From contig NC_054389.1 in the NCBI RefSeq assembly GCF_001625195.1, positions 8,614,520 through 8,678,519 of the forward strand: 64,000 nt of DNA, given 5' to 3'. The notes under the pieces were generated by a model. That model ran no database searches. It was given only the letters and a program-made list of their open reading frames with translations, and was not told where the DNA came from. The stretch is from Drechmeria coniospora (lineage: Eukaryota; Ascomycota; Sordariomycetes; Hypocreales; Ophiocordycipitaceae). Positions 1 to 11,221 of the stretch are shown here, piece after piece (the first letter of the stretch is position 1; every line of letters starts with the position of its first letter). The translations under genes and the position numbers were made by a program.

Positions 1-354
1 ATGACATCCAAGTCGGTAGACCCTCGGCTCTGCGCAAATCTCACATTGATTGCTAACGGCCGCAGCAACATGGTGGACGTTTTCGAGATCGCCCACAACG
101 ATGTATCCGGCTACGGCGGCAACTTTGCCTATGCTGGCCAAGGGGCAAGGGTGGCTCGATATCAACATCTCGTGTCGAAATTAAGCACCGATGAGTTCAG
201 CGATCCATCGGCGGTCAAGGTGGACTGGCTGGCAGAGGACGACATGGTCGAGTCCCAAAGTGGTCGGCCTTTGAGCATCAAAACGCTCGAGGACGATAGG
301 GAAGGCGGTCCCTTCGTCGGTACATTTGCAGACGCAGCCGCTGCCATGCAATGA
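1..354 (+). CDS. 3' end of an unrecognised gene (partial at left edge)
   Basis: An open frame runs from the first base to a TGA at 352-354. It encodes 117 residues of mixed, non-repetitive composition, with segments such as NMVDVFEIAHND, GYGGNFAYAGQG and VDWLAEDDMV that look like folded-protein sequence rather than random translation. The ATG at base 1 is probably internal or coincidental, so the real gene should begin to the left of the window or be joined by an intron. I do not recognise the family. The following 2 kb hold no convincing continuation. It could also be a chance open frame. Confidence 0.3.
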   Translation: MTSKSVDPRLCANLTLIANGRSNMVDVFEIAHNDVSGYGGNFAYAGQGARVARYQHLVSKLSTDEFSDPSAVKVDWLAEDDMVESQSGRPLSIKTLEDDREGGPFVGTFADAAAAMQ

Positions 355-2626
355 ACTCTGATGGCAATGGAGGCCCATGGTGACCGAAATATGGAGTCGC
401 CCAACGCGGTTTGCCGAGGCAACGGGACGGAGCACTCCGACTTCGTCAGCATGCGACGGAATAGGCGGGCACTCACATCGCCGTCCTCCTTCTCCATACG
501 CACGAGAAGGCCGGAAAAAGCATCTCTATCCAGGAAAAAAACCAATAACCTGACGCGCCAAAGAAAGCTTGCCTGCAATCGTGGGAAATAGCACGAACCA
601 TAACGGCCGAGACCGTTCACCGTTTTCTTCCTCTTCACCTCCTTCTGCCCCCCACCTTTTCTCGGTCGAATTTTCAGCGAAGGGTTTCGTCGGAGAATGT
701 GCGCATGGCCAGGAACCTGTACAAAAAAAAAATCAAAAAGGTATCGCCTGAGTCGTGGTCCCGGCAGGCCCCATCAACCGATGTGGACTACGAGTAAACG
801 CGAAGCGGAGACCAAAAAAGCCTTTTTCTCCCTCTCTTGGTTTTCCAGCCACGGCGCATACTGCACAATGAATGGTGATGGACCGTCAAGGCCGTGCACA
901 GATTTTGCCTGTGGAGCCGTTGGCTGCCCAGCCTCGCCTCGAGCTCAGCGTCGGACTCGCTTCGTTCGGGAGCAGCCTCCAGCTTGTCCGGCTTCGGCTC
1001 GCTCCGCTGGCCTAGCTCCCTGCCCCAGTGAGGGGCGGCCTGACCAGGGTGTTGCCGCACTCTCACCAACTCGTCGGGACTGCATGATCCTTTCTCGTTG
1101 GCTCGCTTACTTACAGTACAGTACAAATATCAATACGAGGAAGCACGAGTAGATCCAGGCCGATGTTGAGATATCGCGAGCAGGAGTTTTCCCGGCCTTT
1201 TTTTTTTAAAAAAAAAAAAAAAAAAGTTAAACAAAGAGGAAGAAAGAGAGCGCGAGAGAAGCCATGCTGCGAAGGTGTGAGGCCGTGCTCCGAAGACGCA
1301 CTGCCAACACGATGCTTGCCCTCGGTGCGTCGTGACTTTTTGCCTCTGCCCACGCCATTTTCGAATTATTCTGGGCCATCACTTGGGATTCCATGTCGCC
1401 TCCGTCAACAGCCCTTTGTCCCCACCCTCTCGCAGCTGGCCGGCCTCCCGCAGAAGGTCCCGCTGCCTCGCGTCCGCCGTCGGTCGTTTGGTGCCCGTCA
1501 TTCGTCGATCGTCGATCTTCATGACACCTGGATTGCTTTCTTCGGGGAAGCAATTTACTATCCCTCGACGAGCAGACTTTGCCTCGCAATGGAGGCATGC
1601 CGTCAACCAGCCAACCAGCCCGGCTTCATATCTTTCCCACTCCTACGAAGCCAGCGCCATGGTCCATCTACCGGCGCCGTACAGCACGGCGCCGCAGGGA
1701 ACGGAGAACGGAATGGAACGGTACAGCAGAGCACAGCAGAGCACAGCAGAGCACGGCAGTGCACGGCAGAGCATGGCATGGCACGACACAGCGTAGTACA
1801 ACATGGCACAGCGTGCACCGCACATCACACTGCACAGCAAAGCGTCCAAGTACCTTGACGAGCTGTTGGGGATGGGTCGGGGCAGCATATGTACCCGCCT
1901 CTCACAGGCCCTTGTCCTGCTGGTTCGGCTACAGCATGTCCAGTTCCAGAGCACCCGCCGGCGACACACCCTGCTGCACTTGCTTGGACATCAGTAGAGC
2001 ATCCCCCGGTCCGTCCAGTTCGAGGAAAACCCTTGGTTTGCTCACAAGTCGACCCACAATGGCACACAGTACGCCTGCTGCACTGTACTCATATGCACAC
2101 GTACTACACAGTGCTATTACAGGTAATCATGCGCTTTCGAGCCTGTCACGACGAGCTGGGGAAGGTCGGAGGTAACTACACCTAGTCGTCTTTCCAGCTG
2201 GCTTTCCACGTGGTCGTCACGAAGCAAAGTACGGAGCAGGTGCCGGAGAAGCCCTTGTCGGCCAAGAAAATGATCAAATAGCAAGGAGTGTCAAGGTGTA
2301 AACGTGGGACTCTCGAATCCCACGACGGAAGCTTAAAGCAACAAAACGAAAAGACAAACTGACGCCTGAGGCCTTGGGGGGCCGACGCACACCCCCCCCC
2401 CCTTCGCTTCCTCCTTTCCCTCGCCCTTTGCACTTTTTGCCATTCTGAAGATAAAGCCACTCAATGGTGGAAAATGACGACCCGGCGATGGAGGGGAATG
2501 GCCTCGGTTTCGCAATGAGCCCACCCGCAACAATCTTTTTTTCTCTCGATGAATACGCAGCCGGGACAATGCAACGCCGTCCCGTTTTCCCGTCATGATC
2601 TTTTCGTCGTTGTGTCGTCGGCCACC
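355..2626. other. Intergenic stretch without a supportable gene
   Basis: No frame here has protein-like composition or a recognisable domain. It contains a T-run directly followed by a long A-run near 1198-1225, a short C-run near 2391-2402, and the 10-bp tandem repeat listed separately. Overlapping open frames on both strands change reading frame without splice support. Confidence 0.5.
1721..1780. repeat. 10-bp tandem repeat, unit GCACAGCAGA
   Basis: Six consecutive 10-bp units of the form GCACRGCAGW are visible; the first and last are degenerate. Similar GCAC/GGCA words continue to about 1860 without strict phase. A compositionally related repeat in the opposite sense lies near 42.2 kb. 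Confidence 0.8.
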
Positions 2627-3150
2627 TCATCCCTAAAATGCAAAGGACGGTTAGCAACGACTCTATTTTGCCCCAGCCCCCCCCCCCCCCCCTTTCCCTC
2701 ATTCTCGCACTCGTTCTCTCCCCCTTTCTCCCTCACGCTCCCTCGCTCCCTCTCCTCCCAGCTTCCACTTTTCTGCCGCTGCCGCTGCCGCTTCCTATGA
2801 GTTGGGGTTCTTCGTACCTGGCCAAGGTTTCGTAGCTTGTAAGCGTGTTCGTCGCTCATGCCCTTGATTTGCCTCTGCAACTCCAACATCTCACCATTCG
2901 TTCGCTCGATGGTTGCACGCCGGTTGCCCTCGCCCTCCCAGCGCTTCACGTTCCAGTACATCTTATCGTACCGACGTTGCTTCTTGGCCATGTCGCCGCA
3001 GAGCTTACAGACATCCGGAATGGACTTGGTTTTATAGATGAGCTTGAGGCCGCACGTCTCGCCCATGCGGTACTCTTTGTTGCACTGCTGGCGGAAATGA
3101 CTCCAGCGCCAGTATCCACAACTCCATCGGTCCATGTTGAAGTAGCACAT
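2627..3150 (-). CDS. Small conserved-looking Cys/Trp-rich protein of unknown function, 112 aa
   Basis: The ATG at 3150 opens MCYFNMDRWSCGYWRW, followed by MGETCGLKL and PDVCKLCGDMAKKQRRYDKM. Exon 1 is 2818-3150. A GTACGA donor follows CTTGGCCAG; a TGCTAAC branch site and a TTTTAG acceptor define intron 2633-2817, after which the frame closes at once with GGA TGA. Cysteines at residues 2, 11, 23, 33, 48 and 51 could form a metal site. The C-terminal half is basic, charged and probably helical. I recall similar short fungal proteins starting MCYF with the same W/C spacing, but know of no assigned function. The intron holds low-complexity C and GA tracts. The 3' exon of a single sense codon is the weakest part; an alternative acceptor would extend the tail. 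Confidence 0.65.
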
Positions 3151-6100
3151 CTTCGACGACCTCTCAGCGCGGGCCGAGGAAATGGCGGAGCGAGTGAGGG
3201 AGTGAGGAAGAGGGGAGATGCTTGCTGCACGGCGACCAAGAGTGTCGCTTTCGGTCAGCCCAATCCACTGAACCGTTGCCAACAGACCCCTCCGGCTGGG
3301 GCACTTGGACTCTAGAGCGTCCTGCCAGGGGCCGCGGCCAAATTGCACTTAGCAACTGGGGACGCCGACTCACCACCAACTGAATCAGGATGCCCAAAAC
3401 GCCAGCTCGGACCGGCGGTGGGGTGGTTCGCGCAGCGGCAGCTTTCCCGGTCTGATCTTCGCACGACAAGATTCCGTCTGCCGAGTCGGTCGTGCTCCGC
3501 CGGTCGCCAAGGAGGTGAGCCGAGTCTGCAGGTTTCCCTCCCTGCACTCGTTCATGGCCTTCGGTTGGGGATACACAAGCTAACTTATACTCGTCAGACG
3601 ACGGCCCATTCCTGCTCTCGAACCTCACCCTCTCCTTCCTCGACATGCCTCGCTCTACCTAGACCTTCCTGCATGTAGGCACCGGCACGGTGCAGACGGG
3701 GACATCGACACCCAGACGCAACACGGACGCATGCAAGTACGGGCCATGCGCAACGGGGCCGTAGCCCGGGACCGACGATCACCTCGACTTCGCCTCCAAC
3801 GAGCCAACAAGGTCGTCGTTGACGGGTTGTTCCCTGCGGGATAAAGCGGCCTCGATAGGTCGGTTGTGTATCCGGCACCTCCTCTGCCCCATACTTTCCC
3901 ATCCTCTCTCGCCATGCGGCCCGCACGATTGCACATGTGCATGTATATGCACGCCTCCCCAAGGACCGGCGATACCCCCCGGTGTGGACCGTTCCTGGTC
4001 CGTGGTCAGACGAGTCGGTGTACGTCGACGTCAAGGGCGCCGAGGGGGGGGGAGGGGTCCCGCTGATCATGATGGCAACCCTTCCTCTCCTGCCCGGGTT
4101 AGTCCATGTTGCACCACCTCCAGGCGCTGGCCGAGGGGCATCCTGCTACCTGCCTGGACCTGCCTTGGTCCAACTTGGGTCCCCGGTTCCATTCCTTGTC
4201 CCATACGAACGAGGTGGGCCGGCCTTGCCTGATGGGGGCCGCTGGATGTTTGCCACGTTGGCCGCGCCTCGACGGGTGCTGCGTCCCTCGAGAGTCGCCA
4301 ACAGGACGACGAATGAAAGACTTCGGAGCCTCCAGTGGCCAACGGCAAGAACGTGTCCACGGACTTCCGGAGGAGGGGGGAGGTGATGCATATTCGTCAG
4401 GGGGGTTCTCCGTCGAGCGGAATCCAGGGCAGATGCAGGCATAAACGGCCAACGGAGACCCGGGTCCTCGGAGGGACCCAGCTGCCAGACGGCCGCCGGG
4501 CAACATTCTGTAGAAGACGACTTCGTGATTCGGCATGTGCCGTGCCGCTTGCGTTGCTGCCTTGGGAACGAAGCCGGCAACGGTGCAGGGGAGGCATGGA
4601 CGATGGTCTGGCCCACAGACGGCCATCTCATCACCAGGGCTCCTTGCGAGTCTCCAGCTGCGGGCCTCCGTTCCCTGGACCGGTTTGCCTTCCAACCCGC
4701 TCGCTCTCTCAAGACAACTAGTGGTGGTCGGATCTGCGGCCGTGTGGGGCGTCATGGTTCGTCCCCATGGTGAACGGAACCAGCTGTCGACGCATGATTG
4801 TCGAGATTCGAGCGAATCCTGACAGCAGAGCCGTCGCTTGCGCTTGGCCGTTGATTTCGGTGTAATGCAGGGGTTTGGTTTGCGACCAGTAAACGGGTCC
4901 CTTCTGAGCAGAGCTGGGCCTTGCTCTTGTGGAGCGCCGCCGATGGGTGGAATAGTTGGTCTTCTGCAGACGCTTGACGCCATTCTCTTCTCCTTTTCCT
5001 GACCGCCGTTGCCATCTATTTTTCTTACGACGAGTTTGAGCTCTACAACATCATCACACTTGGCGGCCGGCCCCTGGCCGTGTTCTACACAGCAACCGTT
5101 TCACAGCCATCAGGATCGATGTCTCTGGGCCGACCCCGAACGCATGAGCGGTTAGAAGCAGACGCCAAGTCGCCAACCCATCATCCAGGAAGGCATCCGG
5201 ATGGCAGATGTTTTCGATGAGCAAGCACTGCAACGCCTCCGCTTGATCCGCAGCTGGCAGTGGTCACGACATATGCCATCGCTGCAGACCTCCCGTCTTC
5301 TTTTTGGCTCGAATGTTGTGCCACCCCCATACTCGTTCCGTGCGTACACAATATTTACAAAAAGGAGCGCAGAAGCAGCAGCAGCAGCAACAGCAGTCTG
5401 TGAAAGGCGCGAATGAAAGGATCATGCAGGCTGCACACGAGTACACCCTCTCTCAGGTGTTGCTGCATCGCCGGCAAAAAAATAAGAGCGGCGGAATGGC
5501 TCCGTGCCTCGATGGAGTGGATGCATATTACTTCCCCGTACATGCCGCTCAGCTCACATGAATGATGCTGCCTACTAATTATTCCAATGAAAGGGGGCGG
5601 CTTGTCACACGTTCAAGCCGCCGGCTGTCCGTTCTCCTCCACCGTCAGCAGATTTCTTTTATTCTCGTGTAGGACAGCATGAAGTGGGGAGGGGGCCAGC
5701 TGGGGTTGGCTCACAACGTGGCAGGCTTTCTGGGCCCCAGGATGTGACCTCTTTTTGGCTGTGTTACGACCGAGCTATGGGCTGTATTGTCTGTCTGTCG
5801 ACCGAAAGGCAACCCAAAGTTGAGGGGTTGGCCTTGTCCTGGCCTGGATCCGTTTGACGTTATGCGCTTTCGCCAACTGCTTTATCTGGCCGCTCTCGAC
5901 TACGCCTCTGTCTCGTGCTCTTTCCTTGAACTCGTTGATCTCGTTCTGTTAATGTCCACTGTGCAGTCACTGACGGACTATGACACGCAAAGGGGGTGGA
6001 AGGGGGGGGGGGCATCTCGAACGGCGCCACGGACGCCGGTTGAGGCGGCCAGTGTAGGGCACTTGGAAACCGGGGCCGGAAGCAGCATGCATCAACAGTC

Positions 6101-8689
6101 TGCGGCCTGCACATGCAGCCGAGGTGGACGATGCTGCCATGAACCGGCCTGTAGCTGGTTGGGATATGCTTACATCTGAACTACACACACACCCACATGC
6201 GTGCGCGCACATGCTGGCGCTTTAGAGTCCTCTCGCCCCCCTCCCCCCATTCCCCTCCCCCCCCTTACCCCTTCGCCCCTCCCTCGGCAGTTCGTCGAGT
6301 TGAGAGTTGGCATGACCAATTTGCGATGCAGTTCCGGCTGCTCGGGGTCTGCAACACTGCGGCGGATGTCGATGACAACATTCTGACGTCCATGCTTGAC
6401 CCTTCCCAAGCTCCAAAGCCGGTCGGCTGAACAGGGACAGCAGTGACAGGGGAAAGGGCATGGTCCGTGGCAACGAAGCGAGGCTCTGTGTGGAGATGGA
6501 ACGTGCCAGGAGGCCGGTAAGTCATGGCCAGTGGCTGATGGCACATCAACACGGCGGGCACGTGTGTGCATGTGCAAACTTACAGGCAAAAGCAGACAGT
6601 GATGTGCGAGTAGGCTCCGACGCACCTCTTCACTGGCATTGACACACACTGGCATGGCCGGGCTCGCCTCCCTTTCTCGCCTCTGGGGCGTGCGGTAGAG
6701 GGCCTACAGACGAGGGGGGCGAATGGCGACGAAAGAAACACGTGCGTAAGGGGGAGCAACGAACGAAGACGCCGGCCGATGATTTGGCCGTGGTATTTGG
6801 AGTAATATAGGCGCATGCACGGATGCATGTGGATGCTGCTTCGAAGCCTCATCTGCAAGTGCATCTACCTAGTCTTTGTCCTTGGACTCGGGGGATGAAG
6901 TACGCCGGTTTCATTGGGGTGCTTGTCTGGAAATCTATACGTGTACGCAAATGTGAATGCACATCATGTAAATCGTACATGTCCATATGCTACGCTCGGT
7001 ACGTCAGTCGATCACCAATGAACCAGAGGCGGGGTTGGGTTGGGTTGGATGACGGTGACGAGGTAGTCAGATCAACGACCAGGTCAGGGTCCCCGTGGTC
7101 AGGGTCAGGGTCAAGGCCAGGATCAGGGTGGGTGGCGGCGGCGAGGGCCGTCCTGAATCATGATGTGTACATTGCTGACACGCTACGCGTAGACGTACGT
7201 ATCTGTGCAAAGGTGTACGTATAGTGACGTTTGTGTGCCCGAAGCCGGAAATGAGATCAGGCGAGGACTCCCGAGACCAATCGACGATGGACTGCAGGGC
7301 ATAGGCTCGCAGCCCTTCGTACTGGACGATGGGTCTTGGCAAGGATGCCGAGTACAGATAGGCGTGCAACGCATTTGTGCCGCGTGCATGTATAGTCTGT
7401 ATGCAGATGATTGCCTCCGTTTATTTGCCGCCGGTTTCGTTACGCACCGTTCGTCGGACATCGGTCGGGACGCGTGAGCAATAGGGGCCGAATTATGCGC
7501 TTCGCGTCGATAGCGGATGGCGTGCTTCCAACGTGTTTATGGAGGCATTGTTTACGGAGTGAGCGTGGGGTCGTCGAAATACCCCTGGAGCCGGAAGTTG
7601 AGCTGGAGCAGGGTCACTGAAGGGTCAACCGACGTCGCATTGGGGGCCGCAGCGGCGGATACCAGTACCCAGCATAGTGCTTGGCAGTTATTACTACGCT
7701 CCTTGCCCTTGTGCATTGTTAGAACGGAGCATGACTACGACTGCGTGCATGCACGTGGAGGTTGCACGGTGCACGTACGCTTGTGCTCTCATCGGGGAAA
7801 GGGGGTTGGGGGGGGAGGGCGGTGATGATACCCTCGTTGACGGTCGCGGGACCGCCACATCGAGTCGTGGCTGACGGACAGCCTCCTCCTGCTTCCGGTC
7901 TTGGGTGAGACAGACAGGCGTACGTGTGCATGTATGAGCTGAAGAATCCATGTGCTCGTCGGAGCCCTGGGCTGGCCCGAAAGGCACAGCAAGTGGTCGA
8001 ACCAGTTTCCCGGGCCGTCATGAATCACGATGCGGAACATTCGTCCCTCAGGTCGTCTTTGCACCGAGCTCCTTTCGACCGACACGCACGGCAGACGATG
8101 GGAAATGACCGCTTTCGAGGTGAGAGCTGGTCATTGCCAGCATCGCCGGAGGGGCTCATGGGGATTTTGCGGCTCCGTACTATCCCCGTGAAGCGCGGTT
8201 GTTCGCCGTTGACCGTTCCAGCACCTACGACTGCTTCGTCTCGCAGAATGGGGGGGTGGCTGGGTGTTTGTGTGCAACAATCGGGTCGAGCTGAGCACTT
8301 GTGGCAGCCATCCTGCAGTCGGGACTCGAAGCTTGATGCGACCCCATGGCAGGCCGCGAGCCAGGAGTGAATCAGAACAAGGCGTGTGTGCACCGACAGA
8401 TGCAAGGCGTACACACACCAACCAGTGTTGCTGCTACGTACATGATCCGCACTCGAAATGCATCCATGGCTACACGGAGGCACTCGTGCCCTGAGCTTCG
8501 CCGGGGACGAGTACAAAGCAGAAGAAAGCAGCACGAGAAGTGACGGGACAGGGCGTTTTGGCCGTCGGCTCGACAGCAATACGCACGAGATGTGATTGGC
8601 AGGATGCGACGAAGAGACTGTGTGTTGAACTTTGGACGGCGCATGGCTGTGTTGGTGACGCACGATACTGCAGGAGGAAGGCGGCAAGT

Positions 8690-8800
8690 TGACGAGGGAG
8701 TAGGGTGACGAGGGAGTAGTGTGATGAGGGAGCACGGTTATGAGGGCGTAAGATGCCGAGGGTGTTCGATGTCGAGAGCGTACGATGATGAGGGAGTAAT
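8690..8800. repeat. Degenerate 16-18 bp tandem repeat (TGACGAGGGAGTAG)
   Basis: About seven diverged copies of a unit resembling TGAYGAGGGAGTAG follow one another. The first three are close to each other and the rest progressively differ. There is no coding potential. Confidence 0.7.
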
Positions 8801-8959
8801 CGTGCCACGCTTTACCTCTGGATACTCAGGCGAGGCGTACGAAGAGATGTGCCCGCTTTCTCTGCGTTGCGGTAAATTGGACTTTACCAACCCGTGGAAG
8901 GCTCTTTCATCCATATTTCAGATACTGGCAGGAGGGATGCTTACTCCTTCAGCAGCCGT

Positions 8960-9560
8960 ACAGAGTAGGATATAACTCTATCCACATCCTCGGAGGCCCA
9001 GCGGTTCGAATCAAGCTTCTTCTGCCGTTGATTTCTAGACATATCGTTGAATGAACCGTAGGGTCCGGTTCTTTCTAACGGTAACTGCTAGGGCTAACGA
9101 AGTTGGAGACAACTGCCTTTGAAGTATATTATATGCAGCCTACGGAATATACCCTGGTTGTAACGCCTAGCTCGTAGCGTTAATGTGTCGATGGAATGCC
9201 TTCTCTTTTGGCTGGCTAGCTTGGTATTGTGACTTTTTTTACGGCTATTTAAACAGATGCCCGATAATTTTCGTTGTAAGTAGTAGTGAGAGATGTTGAG
9301 CTTTTTCAAGCAACTTTGGCGACTTTGTCGTTGGGAAACGTAGTATGACACCCTTCAGCGTCTTGGGCATGCATCTCTATAGTCGTATAAGTGTTTGGAA
9401 TTCAAGATCATTGAATAAGAATGCATGCGATACGGCAATATGTGCGCTACGGCGGTAAGACAAGGTAAGTAGTGCGAACATCCCCGAGAGACAGAGAAGT
9501 AAGGCGTGGTACGGTGAATCCCACACGAAATGGCGTAGACGGTCTTCATACCCCGTATTG
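8960..9560. other. AT-rich island, possible relic of a repeat-induced-mutated element
   Basis: Base composition changes abruptly from GC-rich flanks to TA-rich DNA (for example TATATTATATG near 9128 and CTATTTAAACAG near 9246). All frames are full of stops. In filamentous ascomycetes such islands often are transposon remnants altered by repeat-induced point mutation. No terminal repeats or transposase fragment could be seen, so the origin is inference. Confidence 0.35.
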
Positions 9561-9829
9561 GAGGCCATGGCTAGACGCTACCGCATGGCATGGCGGCCAC
9601 GAGCAATGCACTTAAGGCGAACACTATGTCGGGACAGCCAGCAGCGTGAGGTCAAGCACGTCGGCTGACGAGCAAAGAGCATGGGACGTACAAAGTCCCG
9701 TCCGTCATCGCTGTTCGAGCCGAAGGAGGATGCAAGGGACGTCTACACAGCAGCCGGCGTGCCATGTACAGCAACAGTCCTCGCACACTTCCACGATCAA
9801 GGGCGAGCCGAGATATACTGGGATGAGTA

Positions 9830-10240
9830 CAGGGTAGTACATGCTCCATAATGATTTTATGCACAAGATGTATGGCATGATTAGTGGTATGGGTGCAGGT
9901 ACAGGGCATGGAGTCGGACATGTCGTTGAGGACTGGAATAAGCGCTGGGGGCGGTCGAGTGGAGCGGTTAGTACCGAGTACAAGAAAGAAGCACTGGTAG
10001 AGGTGCTGTAGCTACTCGGTACTACAGCGTCGTATTGACCTGCCCGTACGGAGTACAGGTACCGCACTGGTCGTCGTCGGTACATGCATCTCATCGTTTG
10101 CAAGTATACCATTCGAAGCACAGGCACTTGTACGATACGCAGCACTACTAGTACGCGCACGTGTGCAGTGCCAAAGAGTACAGTACAGTGCATTGCAGCA
10201 CGGTGCAGCTCAGTACACCCAAGTACAGGTACTTACGTCG
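9830..10240. repeat. GTAC-word cluster
   Basis: Recurring GAGTACAGG, GGAGTACAGGTACCG, GGTACTAC and AGTACAGTACAG words give a dense set of GTAC tetramers in otherwise non-coding DNA. This is one of many such blocks in the window. Confidence 0.6.
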
Positions 10241-11221
10241 TTGTTTTGCGTCCGCCACAGGGCCATGGACACTGTTTGAACGCCACCCCTGAAAACGATG
10301 GCTGTGGCAGGAGCCGGGAAGCGGCTGAAAGGCCCAACTGACCGCCGTCCGCCTCCGCGCCGCCGCCCCACACCGAGGGAAGTGACATGCATCAAGCAGC
10401 GCTGGGTTGCCCCTTCCGGACCAGTTTGTCACAGTGACATGGCCAGTGACATGGCAGGAGCACACGCCGGGTCGTCGCTTCCGCCAACGTCATGTCACTT
10501 CCTTCCTCCGCCTCACCCTCACCTCGATGCCTCTTCAGCCGTCCCTCCATCCCTCATCCCCCCATTTGCCCATTCACCGACAGCAGCACAGCGCGACGAC
10601 CCGTCGCACCGTTCTGCCTGAGACATATCATCGTTCGCGCGGGACCCGTGACCCCCCGGACGGCCAGCAGCCAGCCGCCAGCCCGCCCAGGGCTCGAAGC
10701 ACGCCCCCCAAGGACGACCAGAAACGGAGGCCCGTCACGAGCCGGTCATCTGGCTCCATCTCGCCTCGTTGCCTCTTCTCTGCGGTGCAGGCCCTCTAGC
10801 TCGTCTTCTCGTCCGGCACGAAGAGCAACCGCGCGCGTCGGATGTGTCCTGGGTCGTGTCCGTCGTGGCCATGACGTGACGGCCTGAGCTCGGCCGCATC
10901 GCACTCCACACCGGTCTGTCTGTCCTGATCGTCTGTCCCTCTGAACTGTCCCGATCGTTTGTCCCGGACGCTTTTCTGACCCGCCCAAAGGCCAATATTG
11001 ACACGGGCACGCACGCACGCACGCGCACGCCCCTGGTACTTCGGAAGCGAGAGGGAGACTCGACTCGCTGGCCGGCTGGCCCATCAACCAACTCGCAGAC
11101 GCTCACCCGTACCTGTCCTCCACCAGGTCCGACCACGTCGACGCGATCGAAGCTGCGGGTGCACGCTGCAAGCCTCTACTGCGCTCCTCCGTTGTCCCAT
11201 TGCTGTCCTCCGCAGCTTGCT

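Larger units (their letters stand above)
3151..11221. other. About 8 kb gene-poor region
   Basis: No open frame here shows a family signature, and frames on both strands are broken and low in coherent hydrophobic or charged patterning. The content is microsatellite-like tracts (GT/CA near 6185, G-runs near 6005 and 7800), GGGTT and TCAGGG-like words near 7030-7135, a degenerate tandem repeat near 8.7 kb, an AT-rich island near 9.0-9.55 kb and GTAC-rich words at 9.83-10.24 kb. The part from about 10.3 kb to 11.2 kb is probably the promoter and 5' leader of the F-box gene. Confidence 0.5.

Noticed and set aside
4099..4983. 294-residue open frame on the minus strand
   Set aside because: Composition is random-like (Arg/Pro/Ser-rich, scattered Cys and Trp), there is no domain or membrane pattern, and equally long frames exist on the opposite strand.
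7075..7135. TCAGGG-like repeats resembling interstitial telomere sequence
   Set aside because: Units are irregular (TCAGGG, TCAAGG, ATCAGGG) and not TTAGGG; only a few copies, consistent with simple low-complexity DNA.
7150..8040. Apparent 28-bp similarity between about 7150 and about 8012 (GGCCGTCNTGAATCAYGATG)
   Set aside because: Flanking sequence does not align at the same offset, so a duplicated element is not supported.
9000..9020. GGTTCGAATC resembling a tRNA T-loop
   Set aside because: Stem arms do not pair and no other tRNA elements are present.
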